A DNA stretch of 64,000 nucleotides from CAVPDA01 sp963702495 (GCA_963702495.1 CAVPDA010000003.1:248001-312000); one strand, 5' to 3'; positions 10,037 to 21,847 are shown, numbered from the stretch's first letter. Numbers and translations: made by a program. Notes: generated from the sequence alone by a model not told the origin.

Positions 10037-11046
10037 CCCCATGCCGGGGGATTGTCCGGGCCAGCGCGCGGACCCCGGCGGGCGACCAGTACCTTCCGAT
10101 TCTCAGGATTCGACCCACAGTGCTGGCTGCCCGCCTTGCCGTGACAGCGTTGCTGCCGTCACCCGGCTACTTGGCCGACGGCCAATCGAGGATGGCGGAC
10201 GGCCAGCACAGGGTACGGACGCCACCGCCACTGCGGTACGACAGGCTGCGCCGAACGGACGATTACGCCGACGCCTGTTTGACCGTGACGCCGATCGAAG
10301 GAATGACCCGGCCCTTCGGCATTACCGCAACCGGCAGTGCCGACTTCTTGGGACCTCGCGCGGATGAGCCCGATTACGGTGCGGGAGGTCGCCTCTGGTC
10401 AATTCTCGGCTGGCACCCACAGGTTGCGCCATGGATGTCGCGGCGAGCTTGCTCGGGCACCGCCCGGCAAGAGGAGCGGCAACGGAAGATCCGGATCTCA
10501 TGCCACTGAGCCGCATCTCGACGCTGTTGATAAGTCGCGCCGGGACCATCTGCGCCGGTGACCGCTTCGGAACAAATCCGCGACGTTCCACGAGATCGAC
10601 GGGCCGGCGGCTGCTCGGCCTCAACGGTCACTGGGCGTTGCGCCGCCAACGGCTGCAATGTACTGGTCAGCCGTCGTAGTCCGGGAAGTCTCCGTTAATG
10701 ACCGCTTCACACATCAGGCTACAGCCGGACCCGACCCAATTGCAGTCGCCCGCAGCTTTCAGTTGAGCTGCGCAAAGGAGCCGGTGGTCTTCCAGAGGCC
10801 CGATCCCGCCAGCCGCTTCTGGGGCCACGCACCCGACGACGCGCGCACCGACGAGATCACCGAAGCCGGCAAGTCCCTATCGACAAGAGTTGCAAGTGCG
10901 CCGACATCGAGAGCAGTTGAACTGATATGGTCGGCAGGTGCGCCGCTGGCTGTTGAATACCGTTCCCGGCCGCGTCGCGTCACATCAACACCGGGGCCGG
11001 ACAATGAGTCGCGTCCGAACTCCCACCACAACACAAGGAAGAAACA
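10037..11046. other. About 1 kb without a supportable gene
   Basis: Open frames here are short, overlap one another on both strands and lack family character. The region ends in the leader of the sulfatase gene, where AAGGAAG lies 6-7 bp before its ATG. I see no clear promoter hexamers, repeat or RNA gene. Confidence 0.4.
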
Positions 11047-12672
<1,626 letters not shown>

Positions 12673-12784
12673 CGCGCTCTTGCATCGCTGCGACCGCCGT
12701 CGCAAGTCGGCGGGCGCAGCCGCTGTTGGGAATAGGGATGCCCGAGTCAGCACCATCAAGCCTCATCCAAGGCACCGTGAAATC

Positions 12785-14752
12785 ATGACGACCCGACACG
12801 AAGAATCGACGCTGGCAGTGGATCTAGAGGAGTTGGGACACCAGTTGTCACGCGAGCCGGTGTCACGTCGCGAGTTCATGGCTGGCGCTGTGGCTGTCGG
12901 CGTCACGCTGCTCAAGCCCGGGTTCCTGTCCGCGGCACCGGCCGGGACGAAGACCTTCACCATCCTGCACACCAATGACATGCACGCCAGCTTCATCGGC
13001 ATGGGCCCGTCGGCGGATTACACGCCGTTCGCGCCGAACGACGACACCACCCGTGGCGGGTATGCGCGGCTGGCGAGTCTGATCGCGCAGCGCAGCGCGG
13101 CGCGCAAGGGCGAGGGGCCGGTGTTGGTGCTGGATGCGGGCGACTACAGCATGGGCACGGCGTTCAGCGCCGCCACGCGCGAGACCGGCGGTGAGTTGCA
13201 CCTGATGGGCAAGATGGGCTATGACGCCACCACCTTCGGCAATCATGAGTTCGATCTCGGGCCGGCCGGCCTGGGCAAGTCCATCGGCGCCGCCGTCAAG
13301 GCGGGCCGCATTCCGGCGGTGCTCGCCGCCAACGCCAGCTTTGCAGGCAGCGACGCCAGCCTGGCCGACCTCCAGGCGCTGGCCCGCAAGGGTGTGATCC
13401 GCCGGTACATGGTGATCGAACGTGGCGGCCTGCGCTTCGGCATCTTCGGCTGCCTGGGCAAGGAGGCCATGATCTACACCAGCGGCGGAGCGACGACCTT
13501 TGCCGACCCCACCACAGTGGCCAAAGAGGTCGTGAAGATCCTACGAGAGACCGAGAAGGTCGATGTCGTGATCGCGCTGGGCCATGGCGGCGTCGAGAAA
13601 GGCCCGGATGGCCGCTACGACGCCGGCGAGGACGTACAACTGGCCAGGGACGTGCCGGGCATCGACGTGGTGATCAGCGGCCACAGCCACACCGAGCTGA
13701 ACGAGGCGATCGTCGTCAACGACCGCACGCCGGTGGTCCAGACCGGTAAAGAGAGCAACAACCTCGGCGAACTAGTGATCGCGCTGGACGGGAACAAGCT
13801 CACGGTCACCTCGTACCGGCTGCTGCCCATCGACGACAGCATCGCCGGTGATCGGGCCATCGCCAAGGACATCGAACAACTCAAGAAGTCAGTCAGCGCA
13901 GCCGCGTTCGCGTCGCGGGGTTACAGCATCGACCAGCCGCTGGCCATCGCGCCGCGTGATCTGCCCAACACGTTCACCGACATCGCTGCCGGCACGCTGC
14001 TGGCCAACCTCGTCACCGACTCCTTCCGCGCTGCCACGAAGGCCGACATCGGGTTAACCGCCAACGGCATGATGCGCGCCGGGCTCTTGCGCGGGAAGAC
14101 CGGCGTGGTGACGGTCTACGACGTGTTCGCCGTGGCGCCGCTCGGATCTGGGGTGGTGGATCCGACCCCCGGCAGCACGCTGGTGACCGGCTATTTCACC
14201 GGCCAGGACCTCAAGACCCTGCTGGAATTCTTTCTCATCGACAGCCCGGCCCATCCGGGCGAGTACTTCCCGCGCGTCTCCGGCATGCGCTTTCGCTACG
14301 ACCTCGCGCGGCCGAAGTTCGATGTGGTGACGGCCGTCGAGTTGGGCGACCTCGACCGCGGCTACAAGGCGATCGACATCAGCGGCAAGGACACGCGCCT
14401 CTACAGCCTGACCTGCCCGCTGATGGTCGGCCCGATCATCGTGGCCATCCCCAAGTACACGAAGGGCAAGCTGGCCCTGGTGCCCAAGAAGAAGGACGGC
14501 ACGCCCCTCAAGTCGAAGGTCGATGCACTTGAGATGCCGCGCGAAAACACGGGCTACCTGCTGCCGCCGCCGGGCACGACGGATGTGGCGAGTGTCGCCA
14601 AGGGCATGGGTAAGAACGCTGGCCAAGAGATCAAGGAATGGCAAGCGATTATGGATCACCTGCGGCGGCGGCCGGTCAAGACAAAGGGCGAATTGCCGCT
14701 GATCCCCGTGGATGAGCGCGCAGCGGAGGTCCGGGCCATCAAAGCAGGCTGA
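12785..14752 (+). CDS. Exported 5'-nucleotidase / bifunctional metallophosphoesterase (UshA-like)
   Basis: A 655-residue periplasmic metallophosphoesterase with the two-domain layout of UshA-type 5'-nucleotidases, which dephosphorylate nucleotides outside the cytoplasm. SRREFMAGAVAVG (27-39) is a Tat-like twin-arginine signal. The metal-site motifs are LHTNDMH (61-67), DAGDYSMG, GNHEFD (152-157), GHGG and GHSH (299-302). A C-terminal nucleotide-binding domain follows, with NGMMRAGLLRGKTG and DLKTLLEFFL. The ATG at 12785 is chosen because the upstream in-frame extension has no family character; the ribosome-binding site is weak. Co-oriented with the sulfatase, possibly a nutrient-scavenging pair. 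Confidence 0.88.
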   Translation: MTTRHEESTLAVDLEELGHQLSREPVSRREFMAGAVAVGVTLLKPGFLSAAPAGTKTFTILHTNDMHASFIGMGPSADYTPFAPNDDTTRGGYARLASLIAQRSAARKGEGPVLVLDAGDYSMGTAFSAATRETGGELHLMGKMGYDATTFGNHEFDLGPAGLGKSIGAAVKAGRIPAVLAANASFAGSDASLADLQALARKGVIRRYMVIERGGLRFGIFGCLGKEAMIYTSGGATTFADPTTVAKEVVKILRETEKVDVVIALGHGGVEKGPDGRYDAGEDVQLARDVPGIDVVISGHSHTELNEAIVVNDRTPVVQTGKESNNLGELVIALDGNKLTVTSYRLLPIDDSIAGDRAIAKDIEQLKKSVSAAAFASRGYSIDQPLAIAPRDLPNTFTDIAAGTLLANLVTDSFRAATKADIGLTANGMMRAGLLRGKTGVVTVYDVFAVAPLGSGVVDPTPGSTLVTGYFTGQDLKTLLEFFLIDSPAHPGEYFPRVSGMRFRYDLARPKFDVVTAVELGDLDRGYKAIDISGKDTRLYSLTCPLMVGPIIVAIPKYTKGKLALVPKKKDGTPLKSKVDALEMPRENTGYLLPPPGTTDVASVAKGMGKNAGQEIKEWQAIMDHLRRRPVKTKGELPLIPVDERAAEVRAIKAG

Positions 14753-15042
14753 GTTGGGCCAGGTTGCCAGGGGGCGAGTTGGAAAAGACCTGAACGATCT
14801 TCGGCCCGCGACCAGCCCCTCGACACACTGACCCTAGAACCCAGCCGATTCGCGCCAAACCTGACGGTCACGAGCGACTGGAAATGGCCGGGGCCTGCCT
14901 TTCCGGGTAGGTGCCCGACAGCCGACCCTCGCCGATCCCCGATTATCCAGCGTCGGCTTTCGGCGAGCGTAGCGCACCTTAGTTTCCAGCCAAGACCTGG
15001 CGTTCACGCCACCGCGCTGCCCTTGAAGAAGTGGTGTCAATA
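14753..15042. other. Spacer between phosphoesterase and hicAB
   Basis: About 290 bp with no supportable gene. The right end carries the hicAB promoter region: TTGAAG at 15023-15028 and TACCAT at 15047-15052 are spaced 18 bp apart and could be -35/-10 elements. Confidence 0.35.
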
Positions 15043-15064
15043 ATGGTACCATGTCTAGACATGG
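15043..15064 (+). promoter_or_regulatory. Overlapping palindromes at the hicA start (putative HicB operator)
   Basis: ATGGTACCAT (15043-15052) is a perfect 10-bp palindrome. It overlaps CCATGTCTAGACATGG (15049-15064), a perfect 16-bp palindrome that includes the hicA ATG. HicAB modules are autoregulated by the antitoxin binding a palindrome in the promoter, so this is the likely operator. Binding at this site would cover both the putative -10 and the start codon. Confidence 0.6.
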
Positions 15065-15318
15065 CGCCCCACCAGAAGATCCTCGCCCAGATGCGACGCG
15101 AACCGGCCAATGTCCGGTTCAATGATCTGCTGAAGCTCTGCGAGGCGTATTTTGGAAAGGCGCGCCAGTCGGGGAGTAGCCATGCCATTTTCAGGACTCC
15201 GTGGGTCGGCGATCCGCGGATAAACATTCAAAATGACAAGGGCAAGGCGAAGGCATACCAAGTCCGACAGGTGCTGCTGGCAATCGATAAGTTCGAGAGG
15301 ATGCGCAATGAACCCTGA
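15061..15318 (+). CDS. hicA: HicA-type mRNA interferase toxin
   Basis: An 85-residue HicA-family toxin with a double-stranded RNA-binding-like fold; such toxins cleave mRNA during translation and are neutralised by HicB. The hallmark GSSH with catalytic His41 is present in SGSSHAIFRTPW, followed by the family strand DPRINIQ and the C-terminal segment KAKAYQVRQVLLAI. The ATG at 15061 is preferred because it begins the family domain; the frame opens 30 bases earlier inside the palindromic operator. It overlaps the hicB start by 11 bp, as expected for a coupled module. Confidence 0.85.
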   Translation: MAPHQKILAQMRREPANVRFNDLLKLCEAYFGKARQSGSSHAIFRTPWVGDPRINIQNDKGKAKAYQVRQVLLAIDKFERMRNEP

Positions 15319-15631
15319 TCATTACACCTATCGCGTTACCTGGTCACCGGAGGACGGTGAGCACGTCGGCTTGTGCGTCGAATTCCCTTCTCTGTCGTGG
15401 CTGGCCGCTACACCTGAGGAGGCATTGCTGGGTATTCGGCAGATGGTTTCCGAAGCGGTGGCGGACATGCAATCGGCCGGGGAGACTGTTCCTGAGCCAT
15501 TGGCTGAGAAGAACTACAGCGGCGAATTCCGGGTTCGCATTCCTCCTGAGGTCCACCGTGCGTTAGCCCTTCAAGCGGCGGAGCAAGGTGTCAGCTTGAA
15601 CCGCTTGGCCAGCGCCAAGCTGGCCGGATAA
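15308..15631 (+). CDS. hicB: HicB-type antitoxin
   Basis: A 107-residue antitoxin with the usual two parts. The N-terminal partial RNase H-like domain (about 5-55) has YTYRVTWSPEDGEHVGLC and FPSLSWLAATPEEAL. The C-terminal ribbon-helix-helix segment (EFRVRIPPEVHRALALQAAEQG through NRLASAKLAG) would bind DNA. The start ATG lies inside hicA, preceded by GAGAGGATGC. It would neutralise HicA and repress the operon through the upstream palindromes. Confidence 0.87.
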   Translation: MNPDHYTYRVTWSPEDGEHVGLCVEFPSLSWLAATPEEALLGIRQMVSEAVADMQSAGETVPEPLAEKNYSGEFRVRIPPEVHRALALQAAEQGVSLNRLASAKLAG

Positions 15632-16376
15632 TCCGAGTCGCCCAGCCACTGCAACGGATTCGTGAGACAGATTACGGGTTGGATTTGCACCGGCACTTCG
15701 ACCCGCAAATTCTTGGCGGGCACGTCCCGACAAAGAGCAGTCACTAATGTGCTGGAGAAGAGCGGTCCTGACCGTCCCGTGTTCTTCGGGTTGGGCCGTG
15801 CGATCCGAAAGAAGCCGCCGCTCATGTGGGGCAGCCGGGCCAACGTCCGGTCATGCACCTAGAGCGGACGGAACTGAGCAAGAGGCCAGTGTCGGCTGGC
15901 CGAACGCCGGTCCGTCGTTTCATCCTGCCCGACTGACCGTTCGAGGCCGCAGACTGCCCCACCGGGACGTTGACGGGTAGCCGCCGTTCGTCGCCGCCGC
16001 GCAAGGGTGCGGCAGGGATATCGCGTGGCCGCCAAAGGTGAATCGTCGTGATCGAGCCGAGGCTGTCCTCACGCTCCAAGGACAGGTTCCGCACCCTCAG
16101 GGCAACCGCCATCCACGGCCCGCGAACAGGGCGTGCCTATCTTCCGACTCCGCCCGCTCGCGGCCCGTCCTTGGTTCGACTCGCTGCCGGCGATTGAACG
16201 CGGGGGAGCATGCCCGTGCCGCCGCCGTCATCAGGATAGGGACACCTTGGTCGGCATGCCGGGGTCGTCTGCCGCGGCCGGAACGGGACCGGTCAACGCG
16301 ACCAGGTTTGATGCCGCCTGCCGCGCCGTGTTGGCGGCCTGGCCGTTGCGGTACAGTACCGGATCGAGGACGTGCG
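15632..16376. other. Spacer of about 745 bp downstream of hicAB
   Basis: No gene can be supported. Open frames are short and compositionally biased on both strands. The last bases include GATCGAGGA, a plausible ribosome-binding site for the acyltransferase gene. Confidence 0.4.
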
Positions 16377-17876
16377 ATGACATCCACCATCACCCTGCCG
16401 CTGTGGTTGGCCCTGGTGCTCGGCCTGCTGGCAGGGTGGGCAGTGCTCGACCGGCTGCTCATGCCTTCCGCGCGCTGGTTCATCCGCAGCCGTGCCACCA
16501 AGGTGCTCGACGAGGTCGGCCAGAGGCTCAAGATCCACATCCGGCCGTTCCAGCAGGTGCGTCGCCAGGCGCTGATCGACCGGTTGATCTTCGACGACAA
16601 GGTGCAGCAGGCGGCGCAGGCGTTCGCCGAAGCGCGCGGCATGCCGCGCCAGGTGGCGCTCGATCAGGTGCGCCACTACGCACGCGAGATCGTGCCTGCA
16701 TTCAACGCCTACATCTATTTCCGCGTCGGCTACTGGATCGGCAAGATGCTCTCGCAGTCGCTGTACCGGGTGCGCATCGGCTTTGCCGACGATGCCGGGC
16801 TCGACGCGATTCCCGAGAACGCGACGGTGGTGTTCGTGATGAACCACCGCAGCAACATGGACTACATCATCGCCTCCTACCTGGCGGCGGAGCGCGCGGC
16901 GCTCTCTTACGCGGTGGGCGAATGGGCGCGGGTGTGGGGTCTGCAGCAGCTCATCCGCGCCATGGGTGCGTATTTCGTGCGCCGCAACTCGAAGGACGAG
17001 TTGTATCGCCGGGTGCTGGAGCGCTACATCGCCATGGCGACCGAGGCCGGTGTCACCCAGGCGGTGTATCCCGAGGGCGGACTGTCGCGCGACGGCAAGA
17101 TGCGCGCCCCGCGCTTCGGCGTGCTCGACTACATGCTGCGTGGCTTCCACACCCACGCCGAGCGCGACCTGGTGTTCGTGCCGCTCGGCCTCAACTATGA
17201 CCGCACGCTCGAAGACCGGACGCTGCTGCTGAGTGCCGACGATCAGGCGGCGGCGCCGGGCCGCTGGCGCGCCGTAGTCAATACCGTCGCGTTCCTCGGC
17301 CATCAGCTTGTATTGATGCTGCGCAGCCGCTGGTACCGGCTGGGTTATGCCTGCGTGAACTTCGGCACCCCGGTCTCGGTACGTGCCTGGGCCGCGGCGC
17401 GCCACATCGATTTCGATCATCTGTCCAAGGCGTCGCGGCAGGCCGAGGTGGCGGTCCTCGGCCGCCATCTGATGGATGAGGTGGGCCGGCTGATCCCGGT
17501 GCTGCCGGTGCCCATGGTGGCCGCCGTCCTGCTGCGCCATCTGGGACAACCCATGAGCGAGTTGGAGATCAAGAGCGGCGTTGCCGAGCTGGTGAGCGGC
17601 CTGGAGGCGAGCGGGGCGCGGGTGTACGTGCCGCGCGGCGACCGCGACTACGCCGTCGGCGCCGGCCTGCGCATGCTGACCCTGCGCCATCTGGTCAACG
17701 AGCGCGACGGCCTGTATGTGGCCCACGCCGGCGAGGAAGCGCTGCTGCGCTACTATGCCAATTCGATCGCACATTTGCTCGGTGCCGAGGCAGCGTCCGA
17801 CGTCGCTGCGGCATTTGCGCCCGTCACGGACGTCGCTGGCGCGACGGACCAGGTCGCGTTGGCACGAGGGGGTTAG
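16377..17876 (+). CDS. PlsB/PlsC-like glycerolipid acyltransferase
   Basis: A 499-residue membrane-anchored acyltransferase. One N-terminal transmembrane helix (about 5-25) is followed by a basic cytosolic region. The acyltransferase block I is NHRSNMD (HX4D, His157 and Asp162). Block III-like PEGGLSRDGKMR follows at about 230-242, then a C-terminal region (about 370-480) resembling PlsB-type proteins. Such enzymes acylate glycerol 3-phosphate or lysophosphatidate in phospholipid synthesis; the exact acceptor cannot be told from sequence. The ATG is preceded by GAGGA. It stands alone between hicAB and the LysR gene. Confidence 0.8.
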   Translation: MTSTITLPLWLALVLGLLAGWAVLDRLLMPSARWFIRSRATKVLDEVGQRLKIHIRPFQQVRRQALIDRLIFDDKVQQAAQAFAEARGMPRQVALDQVRHYAREIVPAFNAYIYFRVGYWIGKMLSQSLYRVRIGFADDAGLDAIPENATVVFVMNHRSNMDYIIASYLAAERAALSYAVGEWARVWGLQQLIRAMGAYFVRRNSKDELYRRVLERYIAMATEAGVTQAVYPEGGLSRDGKMRAPRFGVLDYMLRGFHTHAERDLVFVPLGLNYDRTLEDRTLLLSADDQAAAPGRWRAVVNTVAFLGHQLVLMLRSRWYRLGYACVNFGTPVSVRAWAAARHIDFDHLSKASRQAEVAVLGRHLMDEVGRLIPVLPVPMVAAVLLRHLGQPMSELEIKSGVAELVSGLEASGARVYVPRGDRDYAVGAGLRMLTLRHLVNERDGLYVAHAGEEALLRYYANSIAHLLGAEAASDVAAAFAPVTDVAGATDQVALARGG

Positions 17877-18145
17877 CATTACGCATCCGCCGCGAATTGT
17901 CGGACGCCCGCGGCAACACGTTTGTCTCACACCGGATGCGGCCCGTTTTGCTCGAATGCGATGCGCCGGCGACGGCGCCGGTGGTTGCGTTGCCCGTTCC
18001 CCTTGCGAACGGAGGCAGCCCCGTGCCGCACGAAGCGGCCCGGGCCAGGGGGACACTCGACCGCGGGCTGTCCGATGGCCCCGGCTTCCGACGAACGACA
18101 AGGACGCGACGCGGGACCCGGCCGGCGCCGCCTGAAACGGCCCGC

Positions 18146-19064
18146 CTACGCCGACGGTCCGAGGTCGCGCCACCATTCTCCCTGCAGGCGCTCGCCGAGG
18201 AACGAAATCAGCGTCAACACCTTGGCCGGCACGAACTTCGGCGAGGGGTAGACGGCGTGGATCTCCTGCGCCGGCAGCGCACAATCGGTCATCACCGGCA
18301 CGATGTCGCCGCGCGCCTGCGAGGCGTGTGCCACGTAGTTGGGCAGGATCGCCAGCCCGAGGCCGCGCCGCGCCGCCTCCAGGATCGATGACAGGTTGTT
18401 CGAGCGGAAGCGGCCCTGCACCCGCACCGTCATCTGCCGCCCGCGCGCGTCGGCCAGCCGCCACACGTCGTCGCCCTGAACGCTGCTGTAGACCAGACAT
18501 TCGTGCCGCCGCAGGTCGTCGGGCTGGAGCGGCGTGCCGGCGCGCGCCAGGTAGCCGGGCGCGGCGACCATGGTCCACGGGTTGACGCCAAGATGCCGCG
18601 CGCCCAGGCTCGAATCGACCAGCCGCCCCAGTCGCAGCGCGAGATCGAAGCCTTGTTCCACGAGGTTCACATAGCGGTCGTTGAACGGACAAGTCGATCC
18701 GCACATCGGCGTGCTGTCGCATGAACTCGAGCAGCCAGGGCATCGCCACGCGGCGGCCGAACGCAACCGAGGAGCTGATTCGAAGTACCCCGCTGACACT
18801 CGCCGCCATTAGTGCCGGCAGGCTGTCGGCGTCGTCGATCTCGCGCTGGATCGCCTTGCACTTGTCGTAGAAGACCTGGCCGATGTCGGTCGGGCTGACG
18901 CCGCGCGTATTGCGGTTCAGCAGCCGCGCGCCGAGCCGCTGTTCCAGCGCTGCGACGGTCTTGGTCACCGTCGGCTGTGCGATGCCAAGGTCGGCGGCGG
19001 CCTTGGAAAAGCTGCCGGATTCGACCACGCGGATGTAGATCTGGTTGGCGGCGATTCGGTCCAT
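18146..19064 (-). CDS. LysR-type regulator divergent from gcl (one apparent frameshift)
   Basis: A LysR-family regulator of about 305 residues. The N-terminal helix-turn-helix (about 15-40, SGSFSKAAADLGIAQPTVTK) is intact. The frame breaks at about 18686, where one extra base separates VRIDLS from FNDRYVNLVEQGFDLALRLG; removing it restores the effector-binding domain to the stop at 18146. It is transcribed away from gcl with 154 bp between them and a dyad in the gap, so it probably controls the glyoxylate operon, perhaps sensing a related metabolite. If the frameshift is real, only the DNA-binding domain would be made. Confidence 0.8.
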
Positions 19065-19119
19065 GGCGGGCTCTGAAGTGTCCCTGGCGGGCGGGTCCGG
19101 CCGGGGTTCTTGTCCGCCT

Positions 19120-19134
19120 ATTCCAGCATGGAAT
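19120..19134. promoter_or_regulatory. LysR-type operator dyad in the lysR-gcl intergenic region
   Basis: ATTCCA-GCA-TGGAAT is a perfect 6-bp dyad with a 3-bp spacer, containing a T-N11-A core typical of LysR-type binding sites. It lies 56 bp upstream of the regulator start and 84 bp upstream of gcl, well placed for divergent control. Confidence 0.65.
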
Positions 19135-19218
19135 AGCAGTTATCGGCAAAGGCGTCTTCCCGTCCGGATGCCGCGACGGGAAGATACAGCCTGGTCGAAT
19201 TCAATCGAGGAGCGTCCC

Positions 19219-21009
19219 ATGGCCCGCATGACCGCCGCGATGGCAGCAGTGCTCGTGATGGAGAAGGAAGGTATCACCCAGGCGTTCGGCGTGCCCGGCG
19301 CCGCGATCAACCCGCTTTACGCGGCGATGCGCAGCCGGCAGTCGATCACCCACATCCTGGCGCGGCATGTCGAGGCCGCCTCGCACATGGCCGAGGGCTA
19401 CACGCGCGCCAAAGCCGGCAACATCGGCGTGTGCATCGGCACCAGCGGGCCGGCCGGCACCGACATGATCACCGGCCTGTACTCCGCGATTGCCGACTCC
19501 ATCCCGATCCTGTGCATCACCGGCCAGGCGCCGCGCGCGCGGCTGTACAAGGAGGACTTCCAGGCAGTCAACATCGAGAGCATCGCCAAGCCGGTCACCA
19601 AGTGGGCGGTAACGGTGCGCGAGCCGGCGCTGGTGCCGCGAGCGTTCCAGCAGGCCTTCCATCTGATGCGCTCGGGCCGGCCCGGGCCGGTGCTGATCGA
19701 CCTGCCGAACGACGTGCAACTGGTCGAGATCGAGTTCGACATCGACACCTACGAACCGCTGCCGGTCTACCGGCCGCGGGCCACGCGCAAGCAGATCGAA
19801 AAGGCGCTGGACATGCTGGCGGCGGCGTCGAAGCCGCTGATCGTCGCCGGCGGCGGCATCATCAACGCCGACGCCGCGGACCTGCTGGTCGAATTCGCCG
19901 AACTGACCGGTGTGCCGGTGATCCCGACGCTGATGGGCTGGGGCGCGATCCCCGACGACCATCCGCTGATGGCCGGCATGTGCGGCCTGCAGACCAGCCA
20001 TCGCTACGGCAATGCGAGCATGCTGGCGAGCGACTTCGTGCTCGGCATCGGCAATCGCTGGGCAAACCGCCATACCGGCTCGGTCGAAACCTACACCAAG
20101 GGCCGCAAGTTCGTGCACGTGGATATCGAGCCGACCCAGATCGGCCGCGTTTTCATGCCCGATTTCGGCATCGTCAGCGACGCCAAGACGGCGCTCGGAC
20201 TGTTCGTCGAGGCTGCCCGCGAGCGCAAGGCGCGCGGCGAGCTGCCGAGTTTCGGCGACTGGGCCTTCCGCTGCGCCGAGCGCAAGCGCCTGATGCACCG
20301 CAAGACGCACTTCGACGCGGTGCCGATCAAGCCGCAGCGCGTGTACGAGGAGATGAACAAGGCTTTCCCGCGCGACACCATCTACGTGACGACGATCGGC
20401 CTGTCGCAGATCGCCGGCGCGCAGTTCCTCCACGTGTACGGGCCGCGGCAATGGATCAACTGCGGACAGGCGGGTCCGCTCGGCTGGACGGTGCCGGCGG
20501 CGCTCGGTGTGGTGGCCTCCGATCCGACCCGCACCGTGGTCGGCCTTGCCGGCGACTACGACTTCCAGTTCCTGATGGAAGAACTGGCGGTCGGCGCGCA
20601 GTTCAACCTGCCCTTCGTCCTGGTGCTGGTCAACAACAGCTATCTCGGTCTGATCCGGCAGGCGCAGCGCAACTTCGACATGGATTACTGCGTGCAACTG
20701 GGATTCGACAACATCAACGTGCAGGATCCGGCGCTCAAGGGCTATGGAGTAGACCACCAGCGCGTGATCGCAGGGCTGGGATGCAAGGCGCTGCGCGTCA
20801 CCGACCCCGGCCGCCTCCAGGATGCGCTGCGCGAGGCCCTGGCCGTGGCGCGCGAGCACCGGGTGCCGGTGGTGGTCGAGTGCATCCTCGAGAAGGTGAC
20901 CAACATCGCCATGGGGACCGAGATCGACAAGGTGGTCGAGTTCGAGGAAATCGACTGCCGCCACCCCGAGGGCCACCGCGGCCTGGAAGTGGCCGGTCTG
21001 CTCGAGTGA
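19219..21009 (+). CDS. gcl: Glyoxylate carboligase (tartronate-semialdehyde synthase)
   Basis: Thiamine diphosphate enzyme joining two glyoxylates to tartronate semialdehyde and CO2, the entry step of the D-glycerate pathway from glyoxylate, glycolate or allantoin. The 596-residue protein is colinear with E. coli Gcl (593). It keeps Val51 in ARHVEAASHMAEGYTRA, the position where other ThDP enzymes have the catalytic glutamate. The ThDP-binding segment begins GDYDFQFL and continues to LVNNSYLGLIRQAQR. The ATG follows GAGGAGCG at good spacing. First gene of gcl-hyi-glxR, divergent from a LysR gene. Confidence 0.96.
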   Translation: MARMTAAMAAVLVMEKEGITQAFGVPGAAINPLYAAMRSRQSITHILARHVEAASHMAEGYTRAKAGNIGVCIGTSGPAGTDMITGLYSAIADSIPILCITGQAPRARLYKEDFQAVNIESIAKPVTKWAVTVREPALVPRAFQQAFHLMRSGRPGPVLIDLPNDVQLVEIEFDIDTYEPLPVYRPRATRKQIEKALDMLAAASKPLIVAGGGIINADAADLLVEFAELTGVPVIPTLMGWGAIPDDHPLMAGMCGLQTSHRYGNASMLASDFVLGIGNRWANRHTGSVETYTKGRKFVHVDIEPTQIGRVFMPDFGIVSDAKTALGLFVEAARERKARGELPSFGDWAFRCAERKRLMHRKTHFDAVPIKPQRVYEEMNKAFPRDTIYVTTIGLSQIAGAQFLHVYGPRQWINCGQAGPLGWTVPAALGVVASDPTRTVVGLAGDYDFQFLMEELAVGAQFNLPFVLVLVNNSYLGLIRQAQRNFDMDYCVQLGFDNINVQDPALKGYGVDHQRVIAGLGCKALRVTDPGRLQDALREALAVAREHRVPVVVECILEKVTNIAMGTEIDKVVEFEEIDCRHPEGHRGLEVAGLLE

Positions 21010-21049
21010 CCGGGGGCCGCGCCGCACTTTTCCGACGGAGACGCACGAC

Positions 21050-21827
21050 GTGCCGAAGTTCGCCGCCAATCTGACGATGCTCTACAACGAGCACCCGTTC
21101 CTCGACCGCTTCGATGCCGCTGCGCGCGCGGGCTTCCGTGGGGTCGAATTCCTCTTTCCCTACCCCTATCCCGCGGATCAGATCGCGGAGCGCCTCGGCC
21201 GGAACCGGCTCGAACTGGTGCTGCACAACCTTCCCGCCGGCAACTGGGACGCCGGCGAGCGCGGCATTGCCTGCCATCCGGACCGGGTCGGCGAATTCCA
21301 GGATGGCGTCGCCAAGGCGATCGACTACGCGCAGCGCGCTCGGCGTCGGGCAGCTCAACTGCCTGGCCGGCATCGCGCCGGCCGGCGTGCCGTCCGGGCG
21401 GCTGCAGGAAACGCTGGCATCGAACCTTCGATTCGCCGCCGAAAGGCTCAAGGCCGAAGGCATCCGCCTGCTGGTGGAGCCGATCAATACCTTCGACATC
21501 CCGGGCTTCTTCCTCAACCGCACGCAGCAGGCGCTCGACCTGATCCGCGCCACCGGCAGCGACAACCTGTTCGTGCAGTACGACATCTATCACATGCAGC
21601 GGATGGAAGGCGAACTGGCCGCCACGCTGAAGAAGCACCTGGCTTCGATCCGCCATGTGCAGCTCGCCGACAACCCGGGGCGCAACGAGCCGGGCAGCGG
21701 CGAGATCAACTACGCCTTCCTGTTCCGCTGGCTCGACGACATCGGCTACGACGGCTGGGTCGGCTGCGAATACAAACCGCGCACGACTACCGACGCGGGA
21801 CTCGGCTGGCGCGCCGCGCTGGCCTGA
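21050..21827 (+). CDS. hyi: Hydroxypyruvate isomerase (one apparent frameshift)
   Basis: TIM-barrel isomerase of the Hyi/OtnI family, interconverting hydroxypyruvate and tartronate semialdehyde, about 258 residues once repaired. The GTG start follows ACGGAGA. The frame runs through AGFRGVEFLFPYPYP and HNLPAGNWDAGERG to AIDYA. It then shifts by one base near 21332 and continues with GVGQLNCLAG, PINTFDIPGFFLNRTQQA, YDIYHMQRMEGEL and GCEYKPRTTTDAGLGW. The metal-binding glutamates (VEPIN and CEYKP) are preserved in the second part. It lies 40 bp after gcl and 20 bp before glxR. Probably functional if the indel is an error. Confidence 0.85.
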
Positions 21828-21847
21828 CGCGACGACGGAGAGATGCG

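Noticed and set aside
15575..15605. Inverted TTCAAGC / GCTTGAA as a terminator inside hicB
   Set aside because: It lies within the conserved coding part of hicB and is probably chance.
19201..21069. 622-codon frame antisense to gcl
   Set aside because: His/Arg/Gln-rich mirror frame of a highly conserved gene.
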